Of a stretch of 64,000 bases of DNA, positions 11,132 to 22,626 are shown in pieces (position 1 is the stretch's first letter; each line of letters opens with the position of its first letter). The notes under the pieces are model-generated. The model made no database searches and was not told where the DNA came from. It saw nothing but the letters and a program-made list of their open reading frames with translations. The translations under genes and the position numbers were made by a program. The DNA is from Niebla homalea (taxonomy: Eukaryota; Ascomycota; Lecanoromycetes; Lecanorales; Ramalinaceae): positions 1,302,001 through 1,366,000 of the forward strand of contig JAHGAU010000005.1 in NCBI GenBank assembly GCA_019925105.1. The letters are read 5' to 3'.

Positions 11132-14100
11132 GATATATTTTATAATGAAATGAATTGAATTATAAGAATGGCGACGAATAAAGGGACCTTAGAGGTCTAA
11201 AACGATACGTATACGTATAGCTTTAAAAATAGTAAGGGAAGTATATTAAGTGCGATAAGTAAAAGTAACGTAATAATTAAGAATAAGGTGGTAAACGGGC
11301 AAATAACCTATATTAATAGAAACGGCGACGATACGTATGGATAATATAATAATAATAAGCCGGATAATACTTAAAATAAATAAAGGAATTAAGGTTAATA
11401 AAATATATATATTAAAGCATATAAAATACGTAATAATAATACGGAGGTAATAAGTAAATAAAAGGGTAAAAAAGCTAATATAATATTAATAATGAAGGAT
11501 ATAAATGGGGGGGAAAAACGGGAAGATTACGATAAAAGTATTATTAAGGATATATAAAAAAGAAATAAAGTTAATAAGGAAAATAGGACTTTAAGGGATT
11601 AAAAGTAAAAGACGGAGATAATACGTCGCCCGGTAAATAAGGGTAAAAAGGTAATAAAGGAAGCGGTAAAAATTTTAAAAGGATTCCTTATAATAAAGTA
11701 GAAGGATATTATGTTAAAAACTTAATTAATACTATAAATTAAATTAAAAAACGTAAAAAACTTTTATATAAAAGTAAAAATAAAATTAAAGAAAGTAAAG
11801 TATTTATGGGGCTCTTAAAAAGCAGGAATAAAAACGTTAATAAAGGATAAAGACGGCGGCTTAAGGTTAAAGGTATAAAATAAAAGTATAAAAACGGTAA
11901 CCTTTTAAGTAAAAGAAAACTAGGTAATAAAGGTAATAAAAAGGGTACTTACGGTAAAAAATAAAAGGATAACGGAGGAAAAAGCAGCTATATTAAGGAA
12001 GGCGAAAATAATAATAATCCGCTTATTTAATAATAAAGAAAAGAATATAATTACGGAAATAAATCCGTTATAATTAATAAAGGCTTTTAAAGTAACGATA
12101 AAACTATTAATAAAATTAATTATTATAATACGTAAAATATAAAATAAGGATATCTTCCTTAATATAATATTATTAAAAATAAAAGAAAGCTTAAAGAAGT
12201 TTAAAACTTAAATTAATAAAAAAAAATATAAATTAATTAAGGTTTTAAGGTAATCGTTTACCGTTATAATAAATAAGATATATTTATTACGTTTTATAAA
12301 AACTGAAAAAAAAATTATATTAAAAAATATAAAAAAAGAGAATATAATTTTTTATTTAAAATATAAGTTCGTTAATTATAGACTTCCTCCGGTAATAAGG
12401 AAATTTAATTTTTTAAAACGTATAAAGAGGTATTTTATCGTTATATTAAATATAATATTAATAAAAATATATAATAACGTTTTAAATAAAAAGATTATTA
12501 AAAAAGGATTTCTTAAGATAATTTAATTATAAAATAAAACGGCGGATATTTATTAATATTTTAAATATTAAAATTATAAATATATTATTATAAAATATTT
12601 TAATATTATAAAATATATAATTTACGTTAAGGGTTACGATATTTATAAATATATAAAATTAATAATTAAAGGGCTTATAAAGGACGTATTTAAATACGTT
12701 ATATATAATAAGTAAAGATATTTAATATAAGATTTTAAATATATAATAAAAGCCAAGGAAATTAAATATAAGGAAACCGGATAACCGCGAAAATTTAACG
12801 GTATAATACGTATAGAATTAATTTAATAAATTAATTAAAAATAACCTTAAAATATAAGCTTAATTAATTAAATAATAAAAGGTAAATAACGGTAACGGAT
12901 TAAATAAAAAAAAGGAAGCTCCTTATAATTTTAATTTTAAGGGCTAACTATTTTACGTTTTTAATAATAGCTAGGAAAATATTAAATTAAAAAACGCTTA
13001 ACTTTAATAAGAAGTCCGTAACTTAAACGGATATAAATAAGGGAAGCTTTATAGAGGTTAATATATAATATATTAATACTTTTAAAAGTAATATAATATA
13101 ATATCTATAATAAAAAAACTAAAATAATAATACCGATATTTAAGTTTAAAAAAAGTTAAAAACGTTAATATTATAATAATATAAGAATTACCGTATAACC
13201 TATATATATATTTATTTATTAACCTGGGGAAAAGGTTTTAAATTAACCTTTAAAGGGGATAAAATAACCAGAATATGCTTTTTAAAAAATAAACGGCTTA
13301 ATATAAATAGCTAAAATATTACTTATTATAATAAAAACCTTTATATATTCCGTATTATAAAAAAAAAACTTAAAGAGCGATTTTAATATTTATAACGTAT
13401 ATAACCAGTTACCGGTTAATAAAAAGGGACTATTTACGATATTATTACTTAAAGAAATCTTAATTACTTTAAGTAAATATATATTATTTAAGGACTTTAA
13501 CCTATATTATTATATATAAAATAAGGAAAAGTATATAATAAATTACGTTAAATTAAATAATTTATTAATAATTATTATTTAAGTTAATTTCTTATTATTA
13601 ATATTATAAGGGATTATTATATAAAAAAATCGTAAGTTTAAAATAATAATTAATTTAATTTTTAATACGGAAAAGGTTATTAACGCGGTTATAATATATA
13701 GGTTATAAAAGGACTTAAAATATAATTCGGATTATATATTAATATCAATAACCTTAAATTAAACCGTTAATATAACCTTATTATTATTAATAAAAAAAAC
13801 GTAAAAAACGGTTAAAATAATAAAAATTTATATAAAAGCGGAGGAGATCATAATATAATTCGCGGATTTCCTTTAATTAAATAATAAAGATTAAATCGAT
13901 TTTTTTTTAAAGTAAATAATAAAAACATTAAATAAAATAATCGATAAGATAATTTTAATAATAAAATTTTCTTAAAAAGTTAAAACCTATTAAAATAAAA
14001 AGTATATAATTATAATTATGAAAATGAAAAAACTAATAAAATAAACTTTTAAATATAAGAATTAAGAAATACTTAATTAATTAAAGGTTATTTAAAAGGA

Positions 14101-16977
14101 AAAGAAAAAGATTATTAAGAAAGTTAAATAAATATACTTTTAGTTTATAATATATAATTTAATAATTTTACTTTATAGTATTTAAAGGTTAATAAAGTAT
14201 AATAAAGAATAAAGTAAGAAATTCAAGCTTATCCTTAAATTCTTGCCCCTTAAAAGACCCGATAATATATTAATTAATATTTTTAACGGTAAAATTAAAG
14301 CCCTTAAAGGAATATTTTTCTTTTTTCCGTTAAAAATTAACCTAAATAATATTAACGGTATTATATACCTTAACCTTATATTAATAAATAAAATAATAAT
14401 ATAAAATATAATAATTAAAGCGATTAATAAATTAAAGAAAAATAAAACCTTAATATTAAATAAAATCCTTGATAGATTCCTATTAATAATAATATTGCTA
14501 TTTAAGAGGGTTTTTATTTATTTATTTTAAATATATTTTAACGTTAATTATTACTTATATAAGTTTAAAAAAATAAAAATAATTATCCTTAAAAAGCTTA
14601 TTAAGCCGGATTACTTTAAGGTAAAGTCTTAAAAATTTATTATATTTTTTTATACGTTAAAAAAAGCCTTAAAAATATTAATAATAAAGATTTTTAATAA
14701 TTATATAGAAAATTACGGACTTTTCCCCGATTAATAAATAAAAATAAAAATAAATTAATTAATAAAAATAACCCTTAAAGGATTAATCGATAACGTATAT
14801 ATAATATAAAGTTATAGGAAGAAATATATTATAAATCTTTTTCTCTTAATATTATAGGTACCTTTAATAAAATAAATTATTAAAAATTACTATATAATTT
14901 AAGGAAAAAAAGAGATATTATTTTTCTTAATTAAATAAATAAAAAGTTTCTTAAGCAATTAAGTTACGTTAATTAACCTAAAATAAAAAATAAGCCCAAT
15001 AAAGTTTACTATAATAAGGATTCCTTAAAAATCGTTTATTTTTCTTATATTATTTTTATTCTTTAACGGTTTATTAATTAAGGAGTTTATTAAGTTAAAA
15101 TAAAAGGTTTAAGTTAAAAATTTTATTAATAACGTTTATTTTTTAATTTATAATACTTTTATATATATAAATTATTTAAAATTAAAATAGGTTTATAAAG
15201 TTTATCTTTAATAAATAAAAATTTATAAAGCTTAATTTACGTTATATAAATATAAACTTTCTTATATAATTAAAAACTTAAAGCTATATAATATAATAAT
15301 TATAATAAATTTAAGTAAAATTACGGTAAAGTTAAATATTAATATTAAAGTCCTTAACCTTTAAGTAAATAAGAAGCTTAATTAAAAAGATTATATAAGA
15401 AAAATTTAAAAAAAGATAACTTTATAAGAAAAAAACCTTATTTATTTTATTATATCGATATAAAAAGTTACGTTATAAAAGGCCCGGATTATTTATTAAA
15501 CTATAATAAAGTTTATTATAATATACGTTATAATTATTTAATATATACTTAAAAATACTCCGGGATATAAGAAAGAGTTTATTTAAATATTATAAAAAGT
15601 CTAAAATTAATATTTAAGAATAATTAATAATACTTATAAAGTAACTTTTATCCCGGTATTAAAGTTTAAGGTTTTTATACCGTTAATTAAAATCTTATTA
15701 AATTAAATAATTACTTAAATAAAATTAAAGAAATATATATATTTATTTATAATAATAAGAAATAAACGGATCCGTTAAAATCTTAATAAGTTTTAAATTA
15801 AAGGGAATAAATTAAAGATATTTATCTTTTTTCTTATTAAAACAAAATAAGAATAAATTAAAAAAAAATTAATTTTATTAATATCCCGGAGGTTAATTTA
15901 AATATATATAAATTTCCGTTAAACGTAAAAAAGATTAAAACTAAAAGGATTTAAAGAATAAAAACTATAACGATTATTTTATAAGTTACGATAAAATAAA
16001 TTAAGCGTTAACGGAAATATAAAGACTTTATACTTTAAAATTATTATTATTTAATTTTTAACAATAAAAAAATTATTAATAAGTATTTCTATTATTATAA
16101 TAATATTAAAAAAAAATAATAACGTATTAACGATTTAACTTTAAATAAATAAAAACGGTTTAATTTACTTTTTATTTATTATATATACTAGAAATCGGAT
16201 AGACGTTAAATATAAATATAAATAAAAAAAATAGAACGCCGTATATGTTCTTATTTTTTATCTTTTATTTACGGAGGTTAAATTAAGATTTATCGTAAAA
16301 GTTAATACTTATAATTATTATTAAATATTATTTATAAAATAAAATATCCGGGTAACCGTTAAATTTATAATATCTACCGGATTATCATTATAATTTAACC
16401 TTACTATAAAGATAAATAAAGTTATTAAAGACCTTATAGAAAAAACCCGTTATTAATTAAAAAAGAAAAAAAGAAGTAGAAACCGGTTATATTAATTATA
16501 TAAACCGGAAAGCATCTTTTATAACCGTAAGAATATAATAATAAATACTTATTAAAAGTCTTTAAAAAAGTTAATAATAATAATAATAATATAAAAAGGG
16601 TATATATTAAGTATATAAGTATTAATAAAAATATTTAAAGGTATTATATAAAATTAAAATAATATAAATATATAAAGGAACGGAAGAATAACGAACTTAA
16701 AAACAGCCCTTATAAAAATATAATCATAATATTATAAATTTTTTTAAGGGAGTTAAAATATAAAAAGTATATAAATAAATTACCACTCTCTAAATAGCTA
16801 TTAATATCCTTTACCTTAAAAGATAAAGGGTAGAGGCTTAATAAACGCCGGTTTTTGCCTTAACGTTATAAGTATCAGGTTTTTACGGTTATTAATAAGG
16901 CTAAAAGGCCGCGTATTAAGGAACGCCGGAATTAACTTAGCTAGATCCGTAATATAAATCAATTAATCAATTAATCA
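11132..16977 (+). mobile_element. Full-length Tad-like LINE (LINE B) inserted in LINE A
   Basis: 5,846 bp, flanked by a 13-bp duplication ATAATAAAGCCGG (11,119-11,131 and 16,978-16,990). After the right copy, LINE A resumes exactly where it left off (…ATATTAATATTAAAGTCC). The element body, starting at ATGGCGACG (11,167), is collinear with LINE A. A further 35 bp lies between the duplication and that ATG. The reverse transcriptase remnant is at about 14,450-14,720. The 3' end is an ATCA/AATC repeat after GATCCGTAATATAAATC. No open frame survives. Confidence 0.85.
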
Positions 16978-17580
16978 ATAATAAAGCCGGATATTAATAT
17001 TAAAGTCCTTAACTTTTAAGTAAATAAGAAATTAAATTAAAAGGATTATATAAAAAAGGTTTAAAAGAAAATAACTTTATAAGAAAAAGGCTTTATTTAT
17101 TTTATTATATTAATATAAAGAGTTACGTTATAAAAGGCCTGGACTATCTATTAGGCTATAATAAAGTTAATTATAATATACGCTACGGCTATTTAATACG
17201 TATTTAAAAATACTTTAAAATATAAAAAAAAGCTTATTTAAATATTATGAAAAGTCTAGAACCGGTATTTAAGAATAATTAACGATATTTATAAAGTAAC
17301 CTTTATCCCGGTATTAAAGTTTAAGGTCTTTATATTATTAATTAAGGTTTTATTAAATTAAATAATCGCTTAAGTAAAATTAAAAAAATATATATACTTA
17401 ATTACGATAATAAGAAACGGGTGGATCCGCTAGAATCTTAATAAGCTTTAAGTTAAAGGAAATAAATTAAAGATATTTATCCTCCCTTTTATTAAAATGA
17501 AATAAGAATAAATTAAGAAAGAAATCAATTTTACCGGTATCCCGGAAATTAATTTAAGCGTATATAAACTCCCGTTAAAC

Positions 17581-17742
17581 TGTCACGAGATGCATGAGTG
17601 CATGTGATAAATATATGGGTAAAGTATATGATGAATAGCTATCTAGCTATGAAGGTGGGAAATATGAGTATGCGCGCCAAGTACCGGAACAAGGTAAGCC
17701 CGCTCCGTACCAAGGGATCCTCTTAAGGTCTATACCGTGATA
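17581..17742 (-). repeat. 3' LTR of element D
   Basis: 162 bp; 5-bp TAAAC duplication on its outer side. Its terminal TGATA replaces the TGACA of the other LTR, a RIP-type change. Confidence 0.85.
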
Positions 17743-18109
17743 ATATGCTCACAAAAAAAAAGAAAAAAGCGACGTCTTCATCGTATTATATCTACCATAA
17801 AATACCATAAATATTAATATACTCGGTAATAAAGGTAACCTAGGGGAAGCTTTAAATACATAAATAATGCTGATTAAATATATAGTTATTAAGAAATGAA
17901 GCTCGGTAGAATCGTATATTAAAGAAAAACCGAAAAAAAAAACCGAAAAAGGGTATAAGCCGAACAATTATTATAATCTACCCGGGAAATAATCGTGGAT
18001 TTAAGGATTACGATTAAGCTAAATCGCTTAAAAACGTAATCTCCGAGGTATTGCCGTGGTCGTAATATTACCGAGTCGTATTTCTTGTTTATTAATGAGC
18101 TTATAGCTA

Positions 18110-18277
18110 TTACGTTACAGGGACGTTATTATTAAAGTCATCGTTATCATTAGAGTCGGAGCCGTCGTCAGAGTCGGAGTCGTCGTTAGAGTCAGAATTA
18201 TCGTCGTCGTCTTCCTCTTCTTCCTTGGTCTTATTATATACGTAATAAGCCTTATGCTGAAAACGCATATAATCCAT
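18110..18277 (-). CDS. Short acidic ORF inside element D (55 aa)
   Basis: An uninterrupted 55-codon minus-strand frame. It begins MDYMRFQHKAYY, followed by a KTKEEEE stretch and an Asp/Ser/Asn-rich acidic tail. It keeps CAG and CAT codons that RIP would normally destroy and lies between the degraded 230-aa-type ORF and the 3' LTR. I know of no homologue. It may be the remnant of a longer frame, since a further 72-codon minus-strand frame lies at 17,749-17,967. Function unknown; survival by chance cannot be excluded. Confidence 0.35.
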   Translation of the reverse strand: MDYMRFQHKAYYVYNKTKEEEEDDDDNSDSNDDSDSDDGSDSNDNDDFNNNVPVT

Positions 18278-19133
18278 ATTCTCGTTACCCTTTCAACTAT
18301 ATATACCTGTATTATAGTGGATACAGTAAATGTAATTAAGATTTTCCGTATTTAATTTATACTTAAAGCTTATACCTATAAATAGGATAATAAAATATCT
18401 AGAATACAGTTAAAGGTCCTATTTAAAGCTAGAGTACCTATTTAAAAGGGTATTATCCGTAAATATTATAGTTAAGGGCTCTTTCTTATTTAAAGGTTCT
18501 TAATTTAAGGGTTCTAAGGTAGACTTTTAAGGTGAAGGTAACAGAGCAGGTAAAGTCTTTACTTACGGAGCAAATGAAATCTTTACTTATAAAGCAAGTA
18601 AAATCTTTGCTGCGGGAGCGGGTGGATTAACTCGTAAGGGTGAATTTAAAGGTAGTATACTTAATTTGGGTGTAAATCGATTAAAGAGGTCCTTAAGTAT
18701 TATAAATGGTAGCACCTTTAATAGTAACACTTTAACTGTGGGTATTAATTTGGTAAAAGATTTAAGAGGTATAAATCTTATATAGAGGTCATGGATTATA
18801 AGGTAGGATTTGGGTGAGAAGCAGCTGACTCGTAATGAGCTTACTATTAAGGTAGATGAAGTGGATGAAGTTCTGGATCTTACAGGTGAGGTTTAAGTTA
18901 TTAAGAGGGGTGATCTAGTCGATTTAAGAACTGATACATATGTTAATAACGAGGATAAAGCTGAGCTAGCTAATAAAGCTTGTGATAAAAGCATAACGGT
19001 AAAATGTTTAATAAAAGACTCTGCTTGGTAAGGTATTAGGTAAATAAGCTATAACGTAGCCACCTTAACTTAAAGCAATAGAGGTTATACTCGATCTGTA
19101 GGAACGTATAGACCCTATGCTATTGCTACCATT

Positions 19134-19295
19134 TGTCATAAGATGCATAAGTATATATAATAAATATATAGGTAAAGTATATGATGAGTAGCTATCTAGC
19201 TATAAAGGTGGGAAATATAAGTGTACGCGCCAAGCACCGGAACAAGGTAAGCCCGCTCCGTGCCAAGGGATCCTCCCAAGGTCCATACCGTGACA
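19134..19295 (-). repeat. 5' LTR of element D
   Basis: 162 bp. The minus-strand sequence just inside it, after two bases, is TGGTAGC, the likely primer-binding site. Confidence 0.85.
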
Positions 19296-20329
19296 TAAAC
19301 GTAAGAAAAATTAAGATTAAAAGGATTTAAAGAATAAAAGCTATAACGATTATTTTATAAATTATAATAAAATAAACTGAACGTTAACGGAAATATAAAA
19401 ACTTTATATTTTAAGGTCGTTATTATTTAACTCTTAATAATAAAAAGATTATTAATAAATATCTCCGCCCTTATAATATTATAAAAAAGGATAATAATAT
19501 ATTAACAATTTAACTTTAATTAAGTAAAAACGGTTTAACTTATTTCCTATTTATTATATATACCGAAGGTCGGATAAATGCCGGATATAAATACGGATAA
19601 AAAAAGCAAAATACCGTATATATTTTTATTTTATATCCTTTATTTATTAAAATTAAGTTAGGATTTATAGTAAGGGTTAATATTTACGATTACCGTTAAA
19701 TACTATTTATAAGGCGAGGTATACGGGCGGTTATTAAGTTTATAATATTTATTAAGTTATTAACGTAATTTAACCTTACCACGGAAATAAATAAAATCGT
19801 TAAAGATTTAATTAACGAGCCCCGTTACCGGTTTAAATTTTTAAGATAGCGGTATAAAGGCTATACTTAATAAAAAGCTTAAAGATATAATATTAATACG
19901 GTATAAAAAACAGGTATAATAATATCGGCGGTAATAATAACGGAGGGATAAAAGGCATATATATCGGTAAAGGTATTTAAGGGTACAATTTAATATTAAT
20001 ATAGGGTAAATCAGTAAAGATACGGAAAAGTAATAAGTTTGGAGGTAACCCTTATAATAATATAATCGTAATATTATGGATTTCCTTAATAAAATTAAAA
20101 CGTAAGAGTTATATAAATTAATCACTACCCTTTAAATAACCGTTAATATTCTTTATTTTAAAGGGTAATAGGTAAAGGTTTAATAAATACCGTTTTTTCG
20201 CTTTAACGTTATAAGTATCAGGTTTTTACGGTTATTAAAAAGGCTAAAAGGCCGCGTATTAAGGAACGCCGGAATTAACTTAGCTAGATCCGTAGTATAA
20301 ATAAATCAATCAATCAATATACTTTATTT

Positions 20330-20438
20330 ATATCCATAATAAATGGTAATAATAATTAGAGTCTAGTAGTTCTTATAGCCTTAAGTATAATTTTTATTTA
20401 CCTTAAGTTAAGGTAATAACGTTATAGCTCTCGTATAA
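20330..20438 (+). mobile_element. Rest of the element C LTR, primer-binding site and start of its interior
   Basis: Continues the LTR broken at 6961: about 12 bp of LTR end, then AATGGTAATAATAATTAGAG. This is collinear with the minus-strand sequence of element D that follows its 5' LTR (AATGGTAGCAATAGCATAGG...) for about 90 bp, with RIP-type changes. Element C therefore lies in the opposite orientation to D. Its interior is cut at 20,438 by element E, and no far LTR was found. Confidence 0.65.
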
Positions 20439-20602
20439 TGTTAAGAACGAGAGTGTATAATATGTATGATTGATTATCTAGCTAGGTAGGTGGCTATGGA
20501 TTTGAGTGAGTGCGCGCCAAGACCCCCGCGGAAGCTACCCGCTATGCTTATGCATACCGCAAACCGTAATGAGACCTACGGTAAGGGCTCCGTTTTATAA
20601 CA
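20439..20602 (-). repeat. 3' LTR of element E
   Basis: 164 bp. Bases 20,522-20,602 repeat at 21,750-21,830. Differences such as GCTTATG versus GCTCATG and CGTAATG versus CGTGATG are C-to-T or G-to-A changes at CA/TG sites. Confidence 0.8.
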
Positions 20603-21086
20603 ATATGCCCATAAAAAATCAAAAAAGCAACGCCCTCGTTGCATATTATTACCCTTGGTATAATATCACTTTTGCCGTTATCGGTAATAGCTATAATATA
20701 AATAAAGCTCTGAGTATATTAAATAAAAAAGAAGGTATTATAATGGTGGAGTATTAGTGCCGTATTAAAATCGTATATTAGAAAATCGAAAAACCGTAAG
20801 TTAAAAAATTCCATAATTACCCAGGATATAATTGTAATTTTTAAAAGTTATAATTAAGTTAAATTACTTAAAAAATATATTTCCGGTATTTTATTATAAT
20901 TATATATTTATTCTTTATTTAAGCCGTAAAATTAATACATTATAATATATTTATTTATTAAGATAAAGCCTTTTTAATTTTAAACCTTAATATAATATTT
21001 AACGTAAATACCTAATCGTAAATTTTATTTAACGTATATATATAGCTTACTATAGTTAAAGCCCAACGTAATGGACTTACGTAAGG

Positions 21087-21779
21087 CTAATCCATGTCGA
21101 AGGTTTTAAGCCTCTTAAATAAGCCATTGAAGCTTGCGAGTGCAGCGTCTGTGATAACTCTTCCTTTTTGCTCCACTGGATTTGTATGTGGCTTGGCTGA
21201 AGGCTCTTTCTTGTGACTTGCTTGCTGGGGTGGCTTTTGAGGTGAAGGTGACGCAGCAGGCAAAGGCTTTGCTTGCGGAGGCGACGGACTTTGAGGAGCA
21301 GGGCAAGTTTGAGTGTGCCCTTCTTGCTTTGGTGCTTGCTTCGGCTTTGAAGCAAATTTGCGGTAGAGGTCTTTGAGTGTCATAGGTGGTAACACCTTTG
21401 GTGACACTTTGACCGGTGTTGTCAAAGAAGTGAGAGATTTGAGAGGTGCATATCTCATGTAGAGATCATAGATGGTGAGGTAGGATTTCGGCTTTTGTGA
21501 GTAGCTCGTTGCTGAGCTGAGTGATGTAGTGCTGGATTTCGGTGATAGGTAGAGAGGTGAGGATCCAGATTTGAGAACCGATGCATAGGAGGGTGGTGAC
21601 GAGCTTGCTGAGCAAGTGGATGAGCAAGTAGATGACGGCATAGCTGTCTGATGGCCAACTGAATGGATCAAGCCAAAGATGAGGTGATTTGAGGTGTATG
21701 TCAGAGAAGTGACCGATCTGACTCCGGGAGGTGCTGAGGGCGCGGCTTCACCCCCGCGGAAGCTACCCGCTATGCTCAT
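21087..21779 (-). CDS. RIP-spared 230-aa Ser/Pro/Lys-rich ORF of element E
   Basis: Starts with MSIAGSFRGG inside the partial LTR and ends ...FKRLKTFDMD. The protein is rich in Ser, Pro, Thr and Lys, with two similar short motifs (TIYDLYMRYAP and TLKDLYRKFASK) and no domain I recognise. A RIP-degraded relative lies in element D at about 18,520-18,910, so the ORF belongs to the element family. A gag-like or RNA-packaging role is only a guess from position and basic charge. Other frames in the same stretch are open for 60-90 codons, as expected for GC-richer low-complexity DNA, so the reading strand rests mainly on length and on the minus-strand sense of element D. Confidence 0.5.
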   Translation of the reverse strand: MSIAGSFRGGEAAPSAPPGVRSVTSLTYTSNHLIFGLIHSVGHQTAMPSSTCSSTCSASSSPPSYASVLKSGSSPLYLSPKSSTTSLSSATSYSQKPKSYLTIYDLYMRYAPLKSLTSLTTPVKVSPKVLPPMTLKDLYRKFASKPKQAPKQEGHTQTCPAPQSPSPPQAKPLPAASPSPQKPPQQASHKKEPSAKPHTNPVEQKGRVITDAALASFNGLFKRLKTFDMD

Positions 21780-21835
21780 GCATACCGCAAACCGTGATGA
21801 GACCTACGGTGAGGGCTCCGTTTCCTAACATATAA

Positions 21836-22194
21836 CCGCGTTAAACGTATCTTTTTAATATTTAACTCGTTAATCTTTTTAAACGGTATTTAAACGTGAA
21901 ATTATTATTACCTTATTTTATATTAAACGATAAATGAAGCCGTATTATTTACTTTATATAGATACCGTAATTAATTTTAAAACCTTAAAAGCTTACCAAG
22001 AAAAAGACTTTAAAAATAATTAATAAAGATACCTTACCGGTCTTTACTCAAATTCCAAGATCGTCTTGTGACCGTCTTCAGACGGTCTTGAGTACAAGAC
22101 CGTAACCCCCTTAATGCAGTCTATTACCGTAGCTTAAGTTACTTATAGGGTTGGTTATTTAAGACGGGCCTATATTTAACCAGTTAATACGGCG
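21836..22194. other. Intervening RIP-degraded sequence with a palindrome cluster
   Basis: Probably the interrupted interior of element C, but no coding remnant is readable. Bases 22,056-22,103 are RIP-poor and carry three adjacent palindromes, described in the findings. Confidence 0.45.
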
Positions 22195-22626
22195 GTTATT
22201 AAATAATTTATTGGGTCTTTATCTTTTTTATTTAACCGGGCAAAGGCCTTATCCTTAATAAATTATATTAATTAACTCAGGTCTCCTTAAGAACCGCTTT
22301 ATAGGTTATATTTAAAACCCGTAAGGATTTTGAATTAAGAAAGTTATTAAAGTTTATTATTTATAATTACGGTAAATAAAATATAAATAAAAAATAAGTT
22401 AAAGTAAGAAAAAGATAAAGGTAAATAAGAAAAAATAAGGAAGAAGGAAAAGGGTAAGTTTATTAACCTTTCCGTTAAGCGGTTTCTATATTATAAGGGT
22501 AATATCGTAAAGTAAAATAATAAAATTAATATTACTCATTTATATTATAAAATATTCCTTAAAATGTTTCCTTCCGGGTATTAAGTACCTTATATTATAG
22601 TAAAAGTATAAAACCAGATATCTTAA
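22195..22626. repeat. Repeat R, copy 2, without the family M insertion
   Basis: Collinear with 2395-2541 plus 3080-3390. It serves as the empty site for copy 2 of family M. Its right end abuts an inverted LINE tail. Confidence 0.7.

Larger units (their letters stand above)
17581..19295 (-). mobile_element. Non-autonomous LTR retroelement (element D) inserted in LINE A
   Basis: Two 162-bp LTRs (17,581-17,742 and 19,134-19,295), with TGTCACG...CGTGACA ends, flank a 1.39-kb interior. A 5-bp duplication TAAAC (17,576-17,580 and 19,296-19,300) borders the element, and LINE A continues across it without loss. Read on the minus strand, TGGTAGC lies 2 nt inside the 5' LTR and fits a primer-binding site for the 3' end of initiator tRNA-Met, so the sense strand is minus. 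The interior is too short for gag-pol. It has a RIP-degraded relative of the 230-aa ORF of element E (about 18,520-18,910) and a 55-codon acidic ORF (18,110-18,277). Confidence 0.85.
6962..20316 (+). mobile_element. Full-length Tad-like LINE (LINE A), RIP-dead and split by two later insertions
   Basis: It starts GGATGGCGACGAATAAAGGG and ends in a short AATC-repeat tail after AGATCCGTAGTATAAAT. It is bordered by a 13-bp target duplication (ATATACTTTATTT at 6949-6961 and 20,317-20,329). Removing LINE B (11,132-16,990 with one duplication) and LTR element D (17,581-19,300 with one duplication) leaves about 5.78 kb, matching intact LINE B. A gag-like first ORF begins at 6964. A non-LTR reverse transcriptase remnant is readable around 10,240-10,520 (…IPNKFL…, …FKEIKIIIFKK…, …YKPIILFYTLRKALKTVI), the pattern of the Tad clade. 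Numerous TAA and TAG codons replace CAA and CAG. Confidence 0.85.
20439..21830 (-). mobile_element. Non-autonomous LTR retroelement (element E) with one complete and one partial LTR
   Basis: Bordered by the 5-bp duplication TATAA (20,434-20,438 and 21,831-21,835), with TGTTA...TAACA ends. A full 164-bp LTR lies at 20,439-20,602. Only the last 81 bp of the other LTR remain, at 21,750-21,830. The shared parts differ mainly by RIP-type transitions, with the left one mutated. Layout and LTR sequence are related to element D but clearly a different subfamily. The half at 20,603-21,060 is AT-rich and RIP-degraded, while 21,061-21,830 has normal composition and carries an intact 230-aa ORF. Confidence 0.8.

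Noticed and set aside
20506..20757. 83-codon plus-strand frame starting in the LTR of element E
   Set aside because: Runs through LTR and RIP-degraded interior on the strand opposite to the inferred sense; no relative in element D.
21182..21376. 64-codon plus-strand frame MYVAWLKALSCDLLAG... in element E
   Set aside because: Lies opposite the longer 230-codon frame; the primer-site evidence in the related element D favours the minus strand.
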